Assembly: GCF_001708965.1 (NCBI RefSeq)
Contig: NZ_LVJW01000003.1
Span: 434,001 to 498,000, forward strand
Origin: Candidatus Thiodiazotropha endoloripes
GTDB lineage: Bacteria > Pseudomonadota > Gammaproteobacteria > Chromatiales > Chromatiaceae
Direction of reading: 5' to 3'
DNA: 64,000 nt
In this document: in pieces, positions 24,215 through 34,407 of the stretch
Position numbering within the stretch: the first letter of the stretch is position 1
How the letters are laid out: each line of letters opens with the position of its first letter
The notes under the pieces: generated by a model
What the model saw: the letters and a program-made list of their open reading frames with translations, nothing else
What the model was told of the DNA's origin: nothing
The model's database searches: none
Translations under genes and position numbers: made by a program

Positions 24215-24852
24215 GCACTACCATCGTTGAGTTGTCAACTTGTGGTCGTAAACAGTGGGTAGTGGGTGAACAGTCGAGCTGACACATTTCCTGTTTATCA
24301 CCGTCGTGACAGTCTACATATTTTTGATGCATGATGCAGAGTGCGGCTTAATGGTTTATTTATCGTGAGGTTGACATATTTTAATGCTTGGGCCACTGAG
24401 TGGCGTACAGGCACATCGAGCAAAAAAGCCATTGTTATAGTTTCATCGACTAACGATCAGTCTATTTTTCCAGGCCTGTGAATGTTTTGCGTAGGTGTGT
24501 TTCGGAATTTTAGTCTACAGCCACACCCATGGTATATCGGATTTATCTGTTTCCCAAAGCGGCACAAGATCCAATAGTTCAGATGAGTTTGGATTTAATA
24601 GCTATTACTGGGGGGGTTCGAACCATCGACTTCAATCAGTTCTGGTTAGACAGCCAAACAATTCTACAGACTCCACGAATATGGTTGATGAAGTTGATTG
24701 AATATAAGCTGGGGAGAGCAGGCGGGATTCCTTGCTTTATGTCAAGGCGGTTTGGGATTAAAATTGCTAAATAATAGAATCATCTGTCCTCTAGGGCCTA
24801 TTGAATTAGTGTTAACTGGCCCTAGTACAATAATTAGATATCTGGGTTTTAC
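24215..24852. other. Intergenic region
   Basis: 638 bp. An 81-codon frame at 24529-24774 has no ribosome-binding site and no family character. Repeat copy B is at the right end. Otherwise AT-rich non-coding sequence. Confidence 0.45.
24791..24825 (+). repeat. Interspersed palindromic repeat, copy B
   Basis: A 35-bp element with perfect terminal inverted repeats CTAGGGCC/GGCCCTAG around ATTGAATTAGTGTTAACT. The best-preserved member of the family, 28 bp before the receiver-hemerythrin gene. Confidence 0.75.
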
Positions 24853-25623
24853 ATGCACTTTTCCATCCTCTTGATCGAACCCCCGGGAATTGACTCTCAA
24901 CTGCTTCAGTTGATGCTGGCCCCGGAAAAGTTTCGTGTAAGAACATCCGAATGTGGTCTGAAGGCCTGGAATGCCATTCTGACCGACGATGTTCCGGATC
25001 TGGTCGTCATGGATGCGGATCTACCGCAACAGGGTGAAATTCAGATCACAGCCGTACAGCTTTTGGAAATGATGAACAATCAGGCAAAGTGGTGCAATGT
25101 CCCAAAAGTCATTCTAGCCTCAAACAGCAACAGCTCGATATTAAAAATCTCAAGTATCTCCAGTGTGAATGCAATCATACTTAAGCCTTATGATCCACGA
25201 AGGTTCATGCAGGAGATCTATAAGAGTTTGACGCAGCACATCGAGAGCCATATTACTGAAGTGAATCGACAACATGTTCAGTTGGGTGCTGCTTTTCAGG
25301 AACTGATCAAGCTTAGCGAACAACAAAATGGCAATGATTTAGCGCGTGCTTTCACTCAACTTTCACACGCAATTGAAAAGCACTTTGATTTTGAAGAGCA
25401 TTTCATGGCGCGTCATAATTATCCTGATTTCATCGATCATCATGATAACCATAAACTGCTGCTCACTATGGTTGATAAAATGAAAGCTGAAATGGCACAA
25501 CCTGAAAAATCGATTACGACACAAAGAATTGAAAAATTGAGAACGGATCTTTTCGAAGATGTAAACGATGATAAAAAATACATCAAGTTTCTTTCGAATT
25601 TACGCTCATCCTTAGTTGGCTAG
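24853..25623 (+). CDS. Receiver-domain protein fused to a hemerythrin-like domain
   Basis: 256 residues. Residues about 3-125 form a response-regulator receiver fold: LVVMDADLP carries the phospho-acceptor Asp, and ILKPYD the conserved Lys. The acidic pocket near the N-terminus is replaced (LLIEPPG, Glu only). Residues about 140-250 are hemerythrin-like, with RQHVQL, AIEKHFDFEEHFM and HHDNHKLL supplying iron ligands. The last ligand region is LFEDVNDDKKY, where the usual His five residues before Asp is missing. It may sense O2, NO or redox state as part of a phosphorelay or chemotaxis-like pathway. Monocistronic; weak ribosome-binding site. Confidence 0.82.
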   Translation: MHFSILLIEPPGIDSQLLQLMLAPEKFRVRTSECGLKAWNAILTDDVPDLVVMDADLPQQGEIQITAVQLLEMMNNQAKWCNVPKVILASNSNSSILKISSISSVNAIILKPYDPRRFMQEIYKSLTQHIESHITEVNRQHVQLGAAFQELIKLSEQQNGNDLARAFTQLSHAIEKHFDFEEHFMARHNYPDFIDHHDNHKLLLTMVDKMKAEMAQPEKSITTQRIEKLRTDLFEDVNDDKKYIKFLSNLRSSLVG

Positions 25624-25701
25624 GTATGCTTAGCAACTACTATTTATTGAAGAGCATGATTATTTTGCAAAGTGATAGTTAGCTAAAGACGCAAGCCAGG
25701 A

Positions 25702-28700
25702 TCAAGCGCCTACTAACTTACCCAGGTATCTAGTCTCAAACTCTTCAGCAGATACTGGCTGTCCATAGAGAAAACCTTGCAGTAGATCACAATCATGCTG
25801 TAGCAGAAAATCCACCTGTTCCTGAGTTTCAACTCCCTCAGCCACTACGGTCAACTCCAGAGATTTTCCAAGTGCTATAGCTGCCTTGGCAATCTCTGCG
25901 TCATGTCGATGTTGATTGACATCATGGATAAACTCTTTATCTATTTTTAATTTGTCAACCTTGAATCTATGCAGATAGCTCAAAGAGGAAAAACCTGTAC
26001 CAAAGTCATCAATCGCAAAATGAACACCAAGTTTCGATAGTTGGCGAATACTCTGTTTTGTATCGTCTGTTGCTTCCATGAAGACAGTCTCCGTAAACTC
26101 GAGTTCAAGTAGATCTGCTGGTAAACCGGATATGGTGAGCACATTTTCGATACTTTGTTGAAACATTGTATCATTGACCTGCTTTGCACAGAGGTTTATG
26201 GCAATCCGCCCAAAATGATACTGTCTGTCTGACCATAGTTTTGCTTGCTTACAGGCTTCATACAAAACCCAATCGGATATCTGTTTTATCATCCCCCGTT
26301 TTTCTGCAATATGTATAAAATCAACAGGCATCAGGACGCCGCGCTTAGGGTGATTCCATCTTACAAGCGCCTCGACACCGGAAATTTCTTTACTAACTGC
26401 GTCAAACTGAGGTTGATACTGAAGGAAGAACTCATTCTGCTTGAGTGCCACAATAAGATCATGGGAAAGGCTTAACTCATTATGCATCTGCAGTGACATC
26501 TCATCTCCAAAAAAGGTGAACATACCTCTGCCGGCCTCTTTAGCTTTATACAGTGCCAAGTCTGCCTTACTCAGAACATCTTCCTGTTTGATCGATTTTG
26601 TCTCCGGTATGAATATTCCGATACTGGTATCGATATAGATGGTATTGTCATCGATGATAAACTCCTCATTGACAACATCTAGTATCTTAGATGCAAGATA
26701 AGATGCATCTGAGACAGATTCGAGGTTTCTTTGGATAAGCGCAAATTCATCACCACCCAATCGGGATAGCATGTCCGTTTCCCGAATGGCTTGCAGTAAG
26801 CGTAAAGATACTTGTTTAAGCAATTTATCACCCATTGGATGACCGAGTCGGTCATTTACCTCCTTGAAATGGTCTAGATCCAAAAGGTGTACAGCAAACA
26901 ACTCGTCACGGCGGCGAAATTGAGCCAGTACCTGTTTCAATTCCATGTTAAACATGACTCGGTTCGGCAGGCCTGTCATCAGGTCATGATAGGCAAGATG
27001 CTGCATGTTCTTTTCAGACCGTTTTCTCTCTGAAATGTCGTGAAAGGAGACCACCGAACCTATAACTTTTCCATCTCCCCATACAGGAGCGGACCAATAC
27101 TCTACTGGAAACGGAGTACCTCCCTTGTTCCACAATACTTCATCTTCTACATGATATTCACAACCATCCTTGATAGGGCGCATCATGCAGCACTCCTCCT
27201 CCGGAATTGCTGTTCCATCCATCATTGAGTGGTGAATTAGATGGTGGTTGTTGGAGCCGACGATCTCATCAGGTCTATAGCCAAGCATCTCAGAAGCGGC
27301 CTGATTGATAAATGTAGTTACACCATTTTCATCGAAGCCGAAAATCCCTTCTGTGGTGTGTTCCAACAGCAATCTGTATCTTGTTTCACTCTCCGCTAGA
27401 GCGTCCATCAACTGCTTCTGCTGGGTGACATCAAGAATTATTCCATTGAACTTCAGATCGGTAGTACTCAGAAAATCGATTGCACGACCTTGTTCGTAAA
27501 CCCAGCGGACTTCTCCATCTTTCTTTATAATTCTATATTCAAGTGTAAAGGGTACTCTCTGTTCGACTGCTTTATTGACTTTTTGCTCGACCTTATCTCT
27601 GTCCAGTGGATGGATGATGTCCGAATAGCTGATCTCCCTGTTGCCAAGGACCTCGCTGATATCATAACCCGTTAAACCGCTGAACTCATCACTGAGATAT
27701 TCCATTGTCCAATTCGTATCATTTCGGCATCTGTACACAATTCCTGGAACATTATTTACTAATGCATGGTAACTGGTACGACTGACTTCGAGCTCTGAAT
27801 AGGACTTTGCAAGTTTTTTGCTCATTTCATTCAAGGCGTTTTCAATGGTTTTCCATTCGTCATCACGACCAAGAATGATAGCCTTGTCCAGGTGATCCAC
27901 GCCTATTTCTGATACTATGCCTGTAAGTGTATTCAAAGGCTTTTCAATATGTCTTCGTAACATATAATACATGATAGTGATAATCATGATTACCATGATC
28001 AACATAAAAATGCCCATTCGTGTTAAAACATCTATAAACAGAACATCAATTTCATGCCTGATCTGTTCGGCAGCTAATGAAGCTTCCTCTTCGGTCTGAG
28101 CAATCAGTAGATGTATGGATGATTCGCTAAGAGCCAGCTGGTGTAATGATTTATTTAATGCAATCAATTCAGTTATCAATGCCTTGATATGCTCCTTATA
28201 CTGTTGAATATATAACGATAGATTGCGACCATGAACTGAGACTTCAGGCATGGATGCGGTTATTGTCTGTACCCGCAGATAAAGTGAATACAGTTCATCA
28301 TATAGATCATTATTTCCAACATTCTCAGAATTAGCTGGGGTTAACAGTTCAGTTGTCATCTTATCAATTATCAAAATACTTTCACGATAACCTGTAACCA
28401 GACTTAGCAGTTGATCGTAATAGTCGTGATCAGCACCATTCAATGCAGAATCGATCATCCCTGTACTGATCAAATTCTCAAGTAGTGTGATTTCGCTTTG
28501 AGCAGAACTGAAAAGATTATCCAACTCACTTTTCAGGTTGTTTATGTTTCTCGAATAGTTTAAAAAAAGTTCAAATGCATTCGAATAACTCTTCAGCTGT
28601 GTGATAAGTGTTTGATTGTCTATATCATCGGTTATATGAGAAAGGTAGATAGAAATTTGCTTGCCTTCTTCAGCAAGTGTGTTATTACTGGTTGAATATG

Positions 28701-28929
28701 TACGTGTAAGCCTGTTGATATCTGATGAGATTACAGCCAACTGTCTGGTTTTCGTAGCGTTATCTGTTAAATCATTGAGATGGGTATCCGCAACCTCTTT
28801 TACCAGTTCATAGGTTGTATGAAGTGTTCTTTGAAGTACAACAAGAGAAATCGACATGATGAGGATAAACAAAACAATGAATATCCATATTTTGGATATA
28901 ATCTTTAATCTGCCGTATCGCTTATGCAT
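25702..28929 (-). CDS. Membrane PAS-GGDEF-EAL cyclic-di-GMP protein
   Basis: 1075 residues. Order: membrane helix (about 11-30), long helical periplasmic sensor (about 32-290), second membrane helix (about 293-318), HAMP linker, two PAS/PAC domains (about 380-640), GGDEF (about 645-800) with RLGGDEFAL and the upstream inhibitory RETD site, and EAL (about 815-1070) with VEALVRWNHP, LEFTETVF, IDDFGTGFSS and VVAEGVET. Both catalytic domains look intact, so it could make or degrade c-di-GMP. It follows the periplasmic binding protein gene by 35 bp, and the two probably form a ligand-sensing unit. Confidence 0.93.
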   Translation of the reverse strand: MHKRYGRLKIISKIWIFIVLFILIMSISLVVLQRTLHTTYELVKEVADTHLNDLTDNATKTRQLAVISSDINRLTRTYSTSNNTLAEEGKQISIYLSHITDDIDNQTLITQLKSYSNAFELFLNYSRNINNLKSELDNLFSSAQSEITLLENLISTGMIDSALNGADHDYYDQLLSLVTGYRESILIIDKMTTELLTPANSENVGNNDLYDELYSLYLRVQTITASMPEVSVHGRNLSLYIQQYKEHIKALITELIALNKSLHQLALSESSIHLLIAQTEEEASLAAEQIRHEIDVLFIDVLTRMGIFMLIMVIMIITIMYYMLRRHIEKPLNTLTGIVSEIGVDHLDKAIILGRDDEWKTIENALNEMSKKLAKSYSELEVSRTSYHALVNNVPGIVYRCRNDTNWTMEYLSDEFSGLTGYDISEVLGNREISYSDIIHPLDRDKVEQKVNKAVEQRVPFTLEYRIIKKDGEVRWVYEQGRAIDFLSTTDLKFNGIILDVTQQKQLMDALAESETRYRLLLEHTTEGIFGFDENGVTTFINQAASEMLGYRPDEIVGSNNHHLIHHSMMDGTAIPEEECCMMRPIKDGCEYHVEDEVLWNKGGTPFPVEYWSAPVWGDGKVIGSVVSFHDISERKRSEKNMQHLAYHDLMTGLPNRVMFNMELKQVLAQFRRRDELFAVHLLDLDHFKEVNDRLGHPMGDKLLKQVSLRLLQAIRETDMLSRLGGDEFALIQRNLESVSDASYLASKILDVVNEEFIIDDNTIYIDTSIGIFIPETKSIKQEDVLSKADLALYKAKEAGRGMFTFFGDEMSLQMHNELSLSHDLIVALKQNEFFLQYQPQFDAVSKEISGVEALVRWNHPKRGVLMPVDFIHIAEKRGMIKQISDWVLYEACKQAKLWSDRQYHFGRIAINLCAKQVNDTMFQQSIENVLTISGLPADLLELEFTETVFMEATDDTKQSIRQLSKLGVHFAIDDFGTGFSSLSYLHRFKVDKLKIDKEFIHDVNQHRHDAEIAKAAIALGKSLELTVVAEGVETQEQVDFLLQHDCDLLQGFLYGQPVSAEEFETRYLGKLVGA

Positions 28930-28964
28930 GTTGATCAACAATCATTAATTATAGGAACTTAATA

Positions 28965-29960
28965 CTATTTTGGCGTGGTAACCAGAGTCACCCCCCTGAG
29001 CACAATGGGTCTTGGTTGAATGCCAAGCTCTTTCATACTGTTTACATTGATATAGCGTCGACCTTTATAGTTACGAGTTACCGGTAAATTCTTCAAAGGT
29101 GTACCGTTTAAAACCTTGAGAAGCATACCGGCAGCAATTTCACCCTGCTCCTGACCAGTTTTGGCAACCGCACTGACGGCACCATCCTCCACATGATAAC
29201 TGTTACCACCTATTACAGGTCCGTTAAATCTGGCTCTTAAATAGTCAATCACTTGCCGATTGACCATGGGCTTACCATTGATGTCAATGATTCCTTCGAG
29301 GCTATCAACATAAATTGCATTGCAATGATTTCCTTTGGAGCTGGTGAAATCATCAATCTCACTTGTATTGGTAAGCAATTCAAAATATTCGATTGGCACG
29401 ATGTATGTTGACTGTTCACTTTCTACCTGGGCCTTAATGGCTCGGCCTGATGGACTAGATCGAACAACAAAACAGATATTTTCAACTTCGGGAAGAAGTT
29501 GTTTTAGAAAGGCGATAGATTCACGTATATGTCCACGCTCCAATGTGCCCGAAATATGTTGATTCGGATAGCCGTAGGCTGAGGCATCGTTGTTTACTCC
29601 ACAAAAAAAGATCGGGGTGGACACCTTGTCTTTTAAAAAAGGCACAACGAACATGGACTGAGCATTATCATCTACAGTGATAATCCCATCCGGATTTAAC
29701 GTTTCATAGAGTGCAAGAGCTTGTTTGGCTTTCTCTTCACCACCTTGTATATCTACTTTTGTATCCATGTAGAAATAGGTAAGCTCTGCAGATTCAGCCA
29801 TCACACGATCAATACCCTCTTTAATTTCCTTACACCAAGGGTTGTCCTGCTCATAACTCATAACCACCAGAACCTGATAGTCAGATGACCATAGGTTTGA
29901 GGATAAAAGCAGTAGCAGAATAGTACAGTAGCGTGTGCAGAGAGAATTCGAAGTGCGCAT
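28965..29960 (-). CDS. ABC-type periplasmic substrate-binding protein (ABC_sub_bind-like)
   Basis: 331 residues from ATG 29960, with AGGT upstream. Signal peptide YCTILLLLLSSNLWSS, then the type I periplasmic binding fold: VLVVMSYEQDNPWCKEI, DGIITVDDNAQSMFVVPFL, TPIFFCGVNN, HISGTLERGHI, and VARTGQ-like VAKTGQEQGEIAA. Related to TrpX-type binding proteins. No permease or ATPase gene is adjacent; instead the c-di-GMP protein follows. So it probably presents a ligand to that sensor rather than to a transporter. Confidence 0.85.
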   Translation of the reverse strand: MRTSNSLCTRYCTILLLLLSSNLWSSDYQVLVVMSYEQDNPWCKEIKEGIDRVMAESAELTYFYMDTKVDIQGGEEKAKQALALYETLNPDGIITVDDNAQSMFVVPFLKDKVSTPIFFCGVNNDASAYGYPNQHISGTLERGHIRESIAFLKQLLPEVENICFVVRSSPSGRAIKAQVESEQSTYIVPIEYFELLTNTSEIDDFTSSKGNHCNAIYVDSLEGIIDINGKPMVNRQVIDYLRARFNGPVIGGNSYHVEDGAVSAVAKTGQEQGEIAAGMLLKVLNGTPLKNLPVTRNYKGRRYINVNSMKELGIQPRPIVLRGVTLVTTPK

Positions 29961-30721
29961 AGTCGTTACCTGCTCGCAATGTCGAATCCCATCCATAGGA
30001 GAAATTTAAGGAATTTTACTGCTCAATAATGTCCTTATATTCGTATTATGACAATGACCTGTCACAACAAAACGGTAACTAAAGAAGTTCTAGTGGAATT
30101 CCGGTAATTTCAATCTCACTGAAATAGCGTTGAAAAGACGTTTCATTAAAACAGTATATATCCATATCTACTATACTGATATTAATCAAGTCTATTGCAA
30201 ATCTTATTAAACTGGAAGAATTATAAGTTTATAATTATATGGTTTATTATGTGATATCGAGCTGAGGCTGGTCTCTCACATTGTAAAGCTGATCAGGAGC
30301 GTAAAAAAATTCAGCCAAACAGTACAGTTCCTTCCGTTGTTTTGAGCTGTTTTGATATCTTATGTTTACTTTTTCCAGTGAACTGGCTGAATGAATGCGA
30401 TTTATCTACCAGTGTTTACAATATACATTTTAGTTAGTTCAAGTACTCAGTTTCGCCTACTTGCCAGTGATTTATGATGACGTGAACCTTTTCTGATGTG
30501 TCATATACCTGAAATAACAAGTCCTGACTCACGCAGCCTGATCGCCTTCAAAAGGTTTTACTTCGACTTTCATTGCTTTGCTCTACATGATTTACACAGG
30601 CCAAATGCAGAACACTAGCTCTCAGTGTGTAACCCATTGAGTGGTACTCGCGGTGATGTATTATAATAACGCTGGAAAATGGTGGGTTCTTAACTAACCA
30701 ATAAGAAAAAGAAGGGCTGAT
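29961..30721. other. Divergent intergenic region
   Basis: About 760 bp, AT-rich, with no supported gene. It separates the leftward sensor operon from the rightward sugar-phosphorylase operon and should contain both promoters. Confidence 0.5.
30637..30667 (+). promoter_or_regulatory. Candidate sigma-70 promoter for the GH13/HAD operon
   Basis: TTGAGT (30637-30642) and TATAAT (30662-30667) are 19 bp apart; the shifted -10 TATTAT would give 16 bp. About 55 bp before the GH13 start. Confidence 0.4.
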
Positions 30722-32464
30722 ATGTTAGAAAAATCTTTGCCCAATGGGGTCATGTTCAATGCTTACCCTGACAGTATTGGATTTAAGCTGAGTGATACCA
30801 TAACACTGCTGCAGAATCCTGAGTTGCGCGATGTCTTTTCCCTCTTTTATATATTACCCACATTTTTCCAAAGTGATCTGGATCGGGGCTTTTCCATCAA
30901 TCGCTATGAACTCAATGACGAGCTGGTATCGGAACAGGATCTTCAGACACTGAAAGAGATGAATATTGTTCTTAAGTTTGATCTGGTGCTGAATCATCTC
31001 TCAGTACGTTCTCCTCAGTTTCTTGACATTCTTGAAAAAGGTTTTCACTCTGACTATCGGGACTTTTTTATAGACTGGAACAGGTTCTGGGAAGGTGAAG
31101 GTGAGATGGGTGAGGATGGATGCATCCTTCCGAATGAAGCTCATCTCAATAAACTTTTTATGCGTAAACCTGAGCTTCCGATTCTTATGGTTCGCTTTCC
31201 AGATGGTTCAGAGCGTCCGTACTGGAATACATTTTATCAACAGATACACTACCGCACACTGGAAGCTGATGATATCAATCACTTTCGTATGCTGCCACCA
31301 GAAGGGATACAAACGATTCTTGCTAAATTCAATGCAAGGATTTCTGCCGGAAAAGATTTTCACGATATCGACTTAGGTCCATACCAGGACTACCTGGAAC
31401 AGGTGGTCAGCATTGTCGAGTCAAAACGTCGTTATCTGGGCCAGATGGATCTGAATGCCAAATCGGAAGTGGTCTGGGAGTTTTATGAAGAGACATTAAA
31501 ACGTCTGGCTGATTTCGGAGGCAAATTGATTCGCCTTGATGCTTTCGCTTATTTACATAAAAAACCTGGACTGACCAACTTTTTCAATGTGCCGGGTACT
31601 TGGGAATACCTCGATCGTCTCAATACCATTGCCCAAGCGGAACAATTGACGCTGTTACCTGAGATACATGCACAGTATGGCAAGCATCTACACTCTGCGG
31701 TTGCTGAAGCTGGATACCCAATTTATGATTTTTTTCTACCCGGCCTGTTGCTTGACGCTCTGGATCAGGGACGTAACGCCTATCTTCTGCGATGGATCGA
31801 TGAGATTCAGACTCAGGGTATCAGAACAATCAATATGCTCGGCTGTCACGACGGAATTCCTGTGCTTGATCTGGACGGATTCGAAACAGATTCCGGCTAT
31901 CGGGCTGGGCTTCTTGAAAAAGCCGACATTGAAGCCATTATTGAACGGGTGCTGGAACGTGGTGGCCGGGTTAAAAATCTGTTTGGTCCTGACGGTAAAA
32001 AGATCGCCTATTATCAGGTAAATGCCACCTATTTCAGTGCTTTGGGCGAAGATGAGCAAAAACTCAGGTTGGCACGCGCCATTCAGCTCTTCATGCCTGG
32101 TATTCCTCAAGTCTGGTACCTGGATCTTTTTGCCGGAAAGAACGACTATGCTGCAGCTGATCGGGGTGGACCGGCTGGTCACAAAGAGATCAATCGCACC
32201 ACATTAACCAGCGAAATGGTAGCAACTGGACTACAAAGTGCTGTGGTGCTGGATCAATTGGAAATGATGCGTCATCGAAATACGGCGACTGCTTTTGACG
32301 GTAGCCTGATAATAGGAGATACCCCTTCAGATGAATTGGAAATGATCTGGACAAACGACAACGATACGACCACATTAAAGGCTAGCCTCAATACACATGA
32401 GTTCACCATAAGTCACAGCTCTGCAGATGGTGGGTTTCAGCTCTATGACTACACAAAACTCTGA
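30722..32464 (+). CDS. GH13 family sugar phosphorylase (sucrose phosphorylase-like)
   Basis: 580 residues with a (beta/alpha)8 amylase fold. Catalytic residues are in place: nucleophile D273 in IRLDAFAYL, acid/base E314 in LLPEIHAQY, and transition-state stabiliser D377 in LGCHDGIPVLD. The GH13_18-type context (RLDAxxY, LPEIH, HDGI) indicates a phosphorylase for sucrose or a related glucoside such as glucosylglycerate, releasing glucose-1-phosphate. No signal peptide, so cytosolic. Ribosome-binding site AGAAGGG. The HAD phosphatase starts 13 bp downstream. Exact substrate not certain. Confidence 0.88.
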   Translation: MLEKSLPNGVMFNAYPDSIGFKLSDTITLLQNPELRDVFSLFYILPTFFQSDLDRGFSINRYELNDELVSEQDLQTLKEMNIVLKFDLVLNHLSVRSPQFLDILEKGFHSDYRDFFIDWNRFWEGEGEMGEDGCILPNEAHLNKLFMRKPELPILMVRFPDGSERPYWNTFYQQIHYRTLEADDINHFRMLPPEGIQTILAKFNARISAGKDFHDIDLGPYQDYLEQVVSIVESKRRYLGQMDLNAKSEVVWEFYEETLKRLADFGGKLIRLDAFAYLHKKPGLTNFFNVPGTWEYLDRLNTIAQAEQLTLLPEIHAQYGKHLHSAVAEAGYPIYDFFLPGLLLDALDQGRNAYLLRWIDEIQTQGIRTINMLGCHDGIPVLDLDGFETDSGYRAGLLEKADIEAIIERVLERGGRVKNLFGPDGKKIAYYQVNATYFSALGEDEQKLRLARAIQLFMPGIPQVWYLDLFAGKNDYAAADRGGPAGHKEINRTTLTSEMVATGLQSAVVLDQLEMMRHRNTATAFDGSLIIGDTPSDELEMIWTNDNDTTTLKASLNTHEFTISHSSADGGFQLYDYTKL

Positions 32465-32477
32465 TCCAAGAGGAATT

Positions 32478-33308
32478 ATGAAAATACTCGCCACTGACCT
32501 CGATCGCACCCTGCTTCCCAATGGGTCATGGCCAGTAGATGAAAATGCTATTGAGTTGTTTAACGAGTGGACTCTCAAGCAGGGTGTGCTGGTCGTCTAT
32601 GTAACCGGGCGTAATCTTGACCTGACAGAAATGGCCATACGCGAATACGGTGTACGCTTCCCCGATATCCTATGTGGAGATGTAGGTACCACCATTCGAC
32701 ACTATGAAAACGATAACTGGTCGATGGACCTTGGTTGGATAGAACATGTACATGCCATGAGTCCACGCTGGGATAATGCTGCAATTCGTGGTGCACTGGA
32801 AAAGATCAAAGGTTTACGTGAACAGGAGAGTCAACACCAGAACGAATTCAAGCAGAGCTATTACGTAGATCACCAAAATCATGAATCCATTCTGAGCGAA
32901 GTGGAGAAGTTGATCAGTGGCAAATTTGACGAGGTACTGATCTACAGTTTCGATTCCAACAATGGTAATGGCCTGTTGGACGTACTCCCGGCAAGCGCTA
33001 CGAAACAGACCTCACTGGAGTATGTCGCCAAAGTTTACAAGGCGGGCAGGGAGGTTGTCTTTTGCGGTGATAGCGGGAATGACATATTTCCGTTAACAGA
33101 TGGATTTAGAGGTGTCATGGTACGTAATGCGGATGAACAGTTGGTCAAGCAGGTAACTCAGGCCAAGCAGCAGAATGACGCCATCGAGATTTATCACTCG
33201 AAGGGTAATTTTAAAGGACTTAATGGGTACTATGTGAGTGGTGTTCTCGAAGGTGCCTATCACTATGGTGTATTGGATGACTCAGTGGAGTTAAAACATT
33301 TCCAATAA
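32478..33308 (+). CDS. HAD-family sugar-phosphate phosphatase (sucrose-phosphatase-like)
   Basis: 276 residues from ATG 32478, with AAGAGGAA upstream; an in-frame start at 32427 overlaps the GH13 gene. HAD motifs: DLDRTLLP with nucleophile and acid Asp, YVTGRN (motif II Thr), Lys in ASATKQTSL, and FCGDSGNDIFPL (motif IV). A C2-type cap lies between. The type is close to sucrose-6-phosphate or mannosylfructose-phosphate phosphatases. Its pairing with a phosphorylase suggests turnover of a sucrose-like compatible solute. No glycosyltransferase is adjacent. Confidence 0.87.
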   Translation: MKILATDLDRTLLPNGSWPVDENAIELFNEWTLKQGVLVVYVTGRNLDLTEMAIREYGVRFPDILCGDVGTTIRHYENDNWSMDLGWIEHVHAMSPRWDNAAIRGALEKIKGLREQESQHQNEFKQSYYVDHQNHESILSEVEKLISGKFDEVLIYSFDSNNGNGLLDVLPASATKQTSLEYVAKVYKAGREVVFCGDSGNDIFPLTDGFRGVMVRNADEQLVKQVTQAKQQNDAIEIYHSKGNFKGLNGYYVSGVLEGAYHYGVLDDSVELKHFQ

Positions 33309-33624
33309 ACTGAATTTGATGCACATTCCAACAGAGTTAATTGATTCATACGCCTATGAGTAATAGGGTTTTAAAACTTAGTTAGATGAGTCTCCAGCTA
33401 GACAAGATGATCGGTGCCTATTGCAGCTTATTCTACTGTAACCTGGCGGAGTGGTATTCAATTAGAGCGGTGGTATATATGTGGTGACTACTAGGTAGGG
33501 CTGTTCATTGGGGATGGAGGCAGTGCTTAGGCTATGTGATGTTTGCAGATTCGCATGAAAAGGAAATAAATTCTTACTATACTTGTTTTTCTGTCACTAG
33601 TTTCAATTTGAGATACCTTACAGA
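33309..33624. other. Intergenic region
   Basis: 316 bp, no gene seen. ACTATACTTG near 33576 may be the -10 of the lipoprotein gene. Confidence 0.4.
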
Positions 33625-34407
33625 ATGTATCGATATTTAGTATTGTTTCTGATATCTATCCTGTTGTCGGCCTGCAGCATTTTCGGCCCAGTGCCTGACC
33701 GTATGGGGCAGGAATTGGTTGCCGGCAGTCAGCAAAAGCGTGAAATTCTGATCATTGTTCTGCCCGGTATTTTCAGTGATGCCGAGGACATGCGAAAACG
33801 CGGAGTACCCGAAGCGATACATCGTGGTTGGCCTGAACCCGATATATTGATGGCCGACCTGACCATCAAATACTATCGTAAAGGCCTGGCTACCAAGCAC
33901 CTACATGATGAAATTGTCGCTCCTGCTCGACAGCAGGGTTATTCTGAGATATGGCTGGCAGGTGGATCCATGGGTGGCATGGGTACGCTGATGTATGAAT
34001 GGCAACATCCGGGCACGTTGGATGGATTGGTGCTGATCTCACCCTATATGGGTGGTGGAGATGTGACGGATTCAATACGACAATCAGGTGGTCTCAGGTC
34101 ATGGGATTCTGGTGAACGTAATGAGGTTATGGTAAGTGACAACTACGATCGTTTAATTTGGCAAATGGCGCAAGACTGGATCGGAGATGAGTCAAAGCTT
34201 CAACGAGTATGGCTCATGTGCGGAGAAGGGGATAGACTCTACCCTGATGTTGAGCTACTCGGAGCCATTCTGCCGGAGGACCGATACTTTCCTGCCCCAG
34301 GTGATCACAGTTGGGATTACTGGATTCCTAACATAGAGACGGTATTTCGTGCGGTGTCTGAGTCGCGCCAGACGAACTTATCAAAGTTGAACGGCACCAC
34401 CAGGTGA
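33625..34407 (+). CDS. Lipoprotein alpha/beta hydrolase
   Basis: 260 residues. Lipoprotein signal peptide with lipobox LLSAC (Cys16). Alpha/beta-hydrolase fold: IIVLPGIFSDAEDM oxyanion region, nucleophile elbow GGSMGGMG, late Asp in MCGEGDRLYP and His in PGDHSWDYW, a complete Ser-Asp-His triad. Probably an esterase or lipase-like enzyme anchored in the outer or inner membrane. Monocistronic. Confidence 0.83.
   Translation: MYRYLVLFLISILLSACSIFGPVPDRMGQELVAGSQQKREILIIVLPGIFSDAEDMRKRGVPEAIHRGWPEPDILMADLTIKYYRKGLATKHLHDEIVAPARQQGYSEIWLAGGSMGGMGTLMYEWQHPGTLDGLVLISPYMGGGDVTDSIRQSGGLRSWDSGERNEVMVSDNYDRLIWQMAQDWIGDESKLQRVWLMCGEGDRLYPDVELLGAILPEDRYFPAPGDHSWDYWIPNIETVFRAVSESRQTNLSKLNGTTR

Noticed and set aside
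24529..24774. 81-aa frame
   Set aside because: No ribosome-binding site, low coding character, lies in a long intergenic region.
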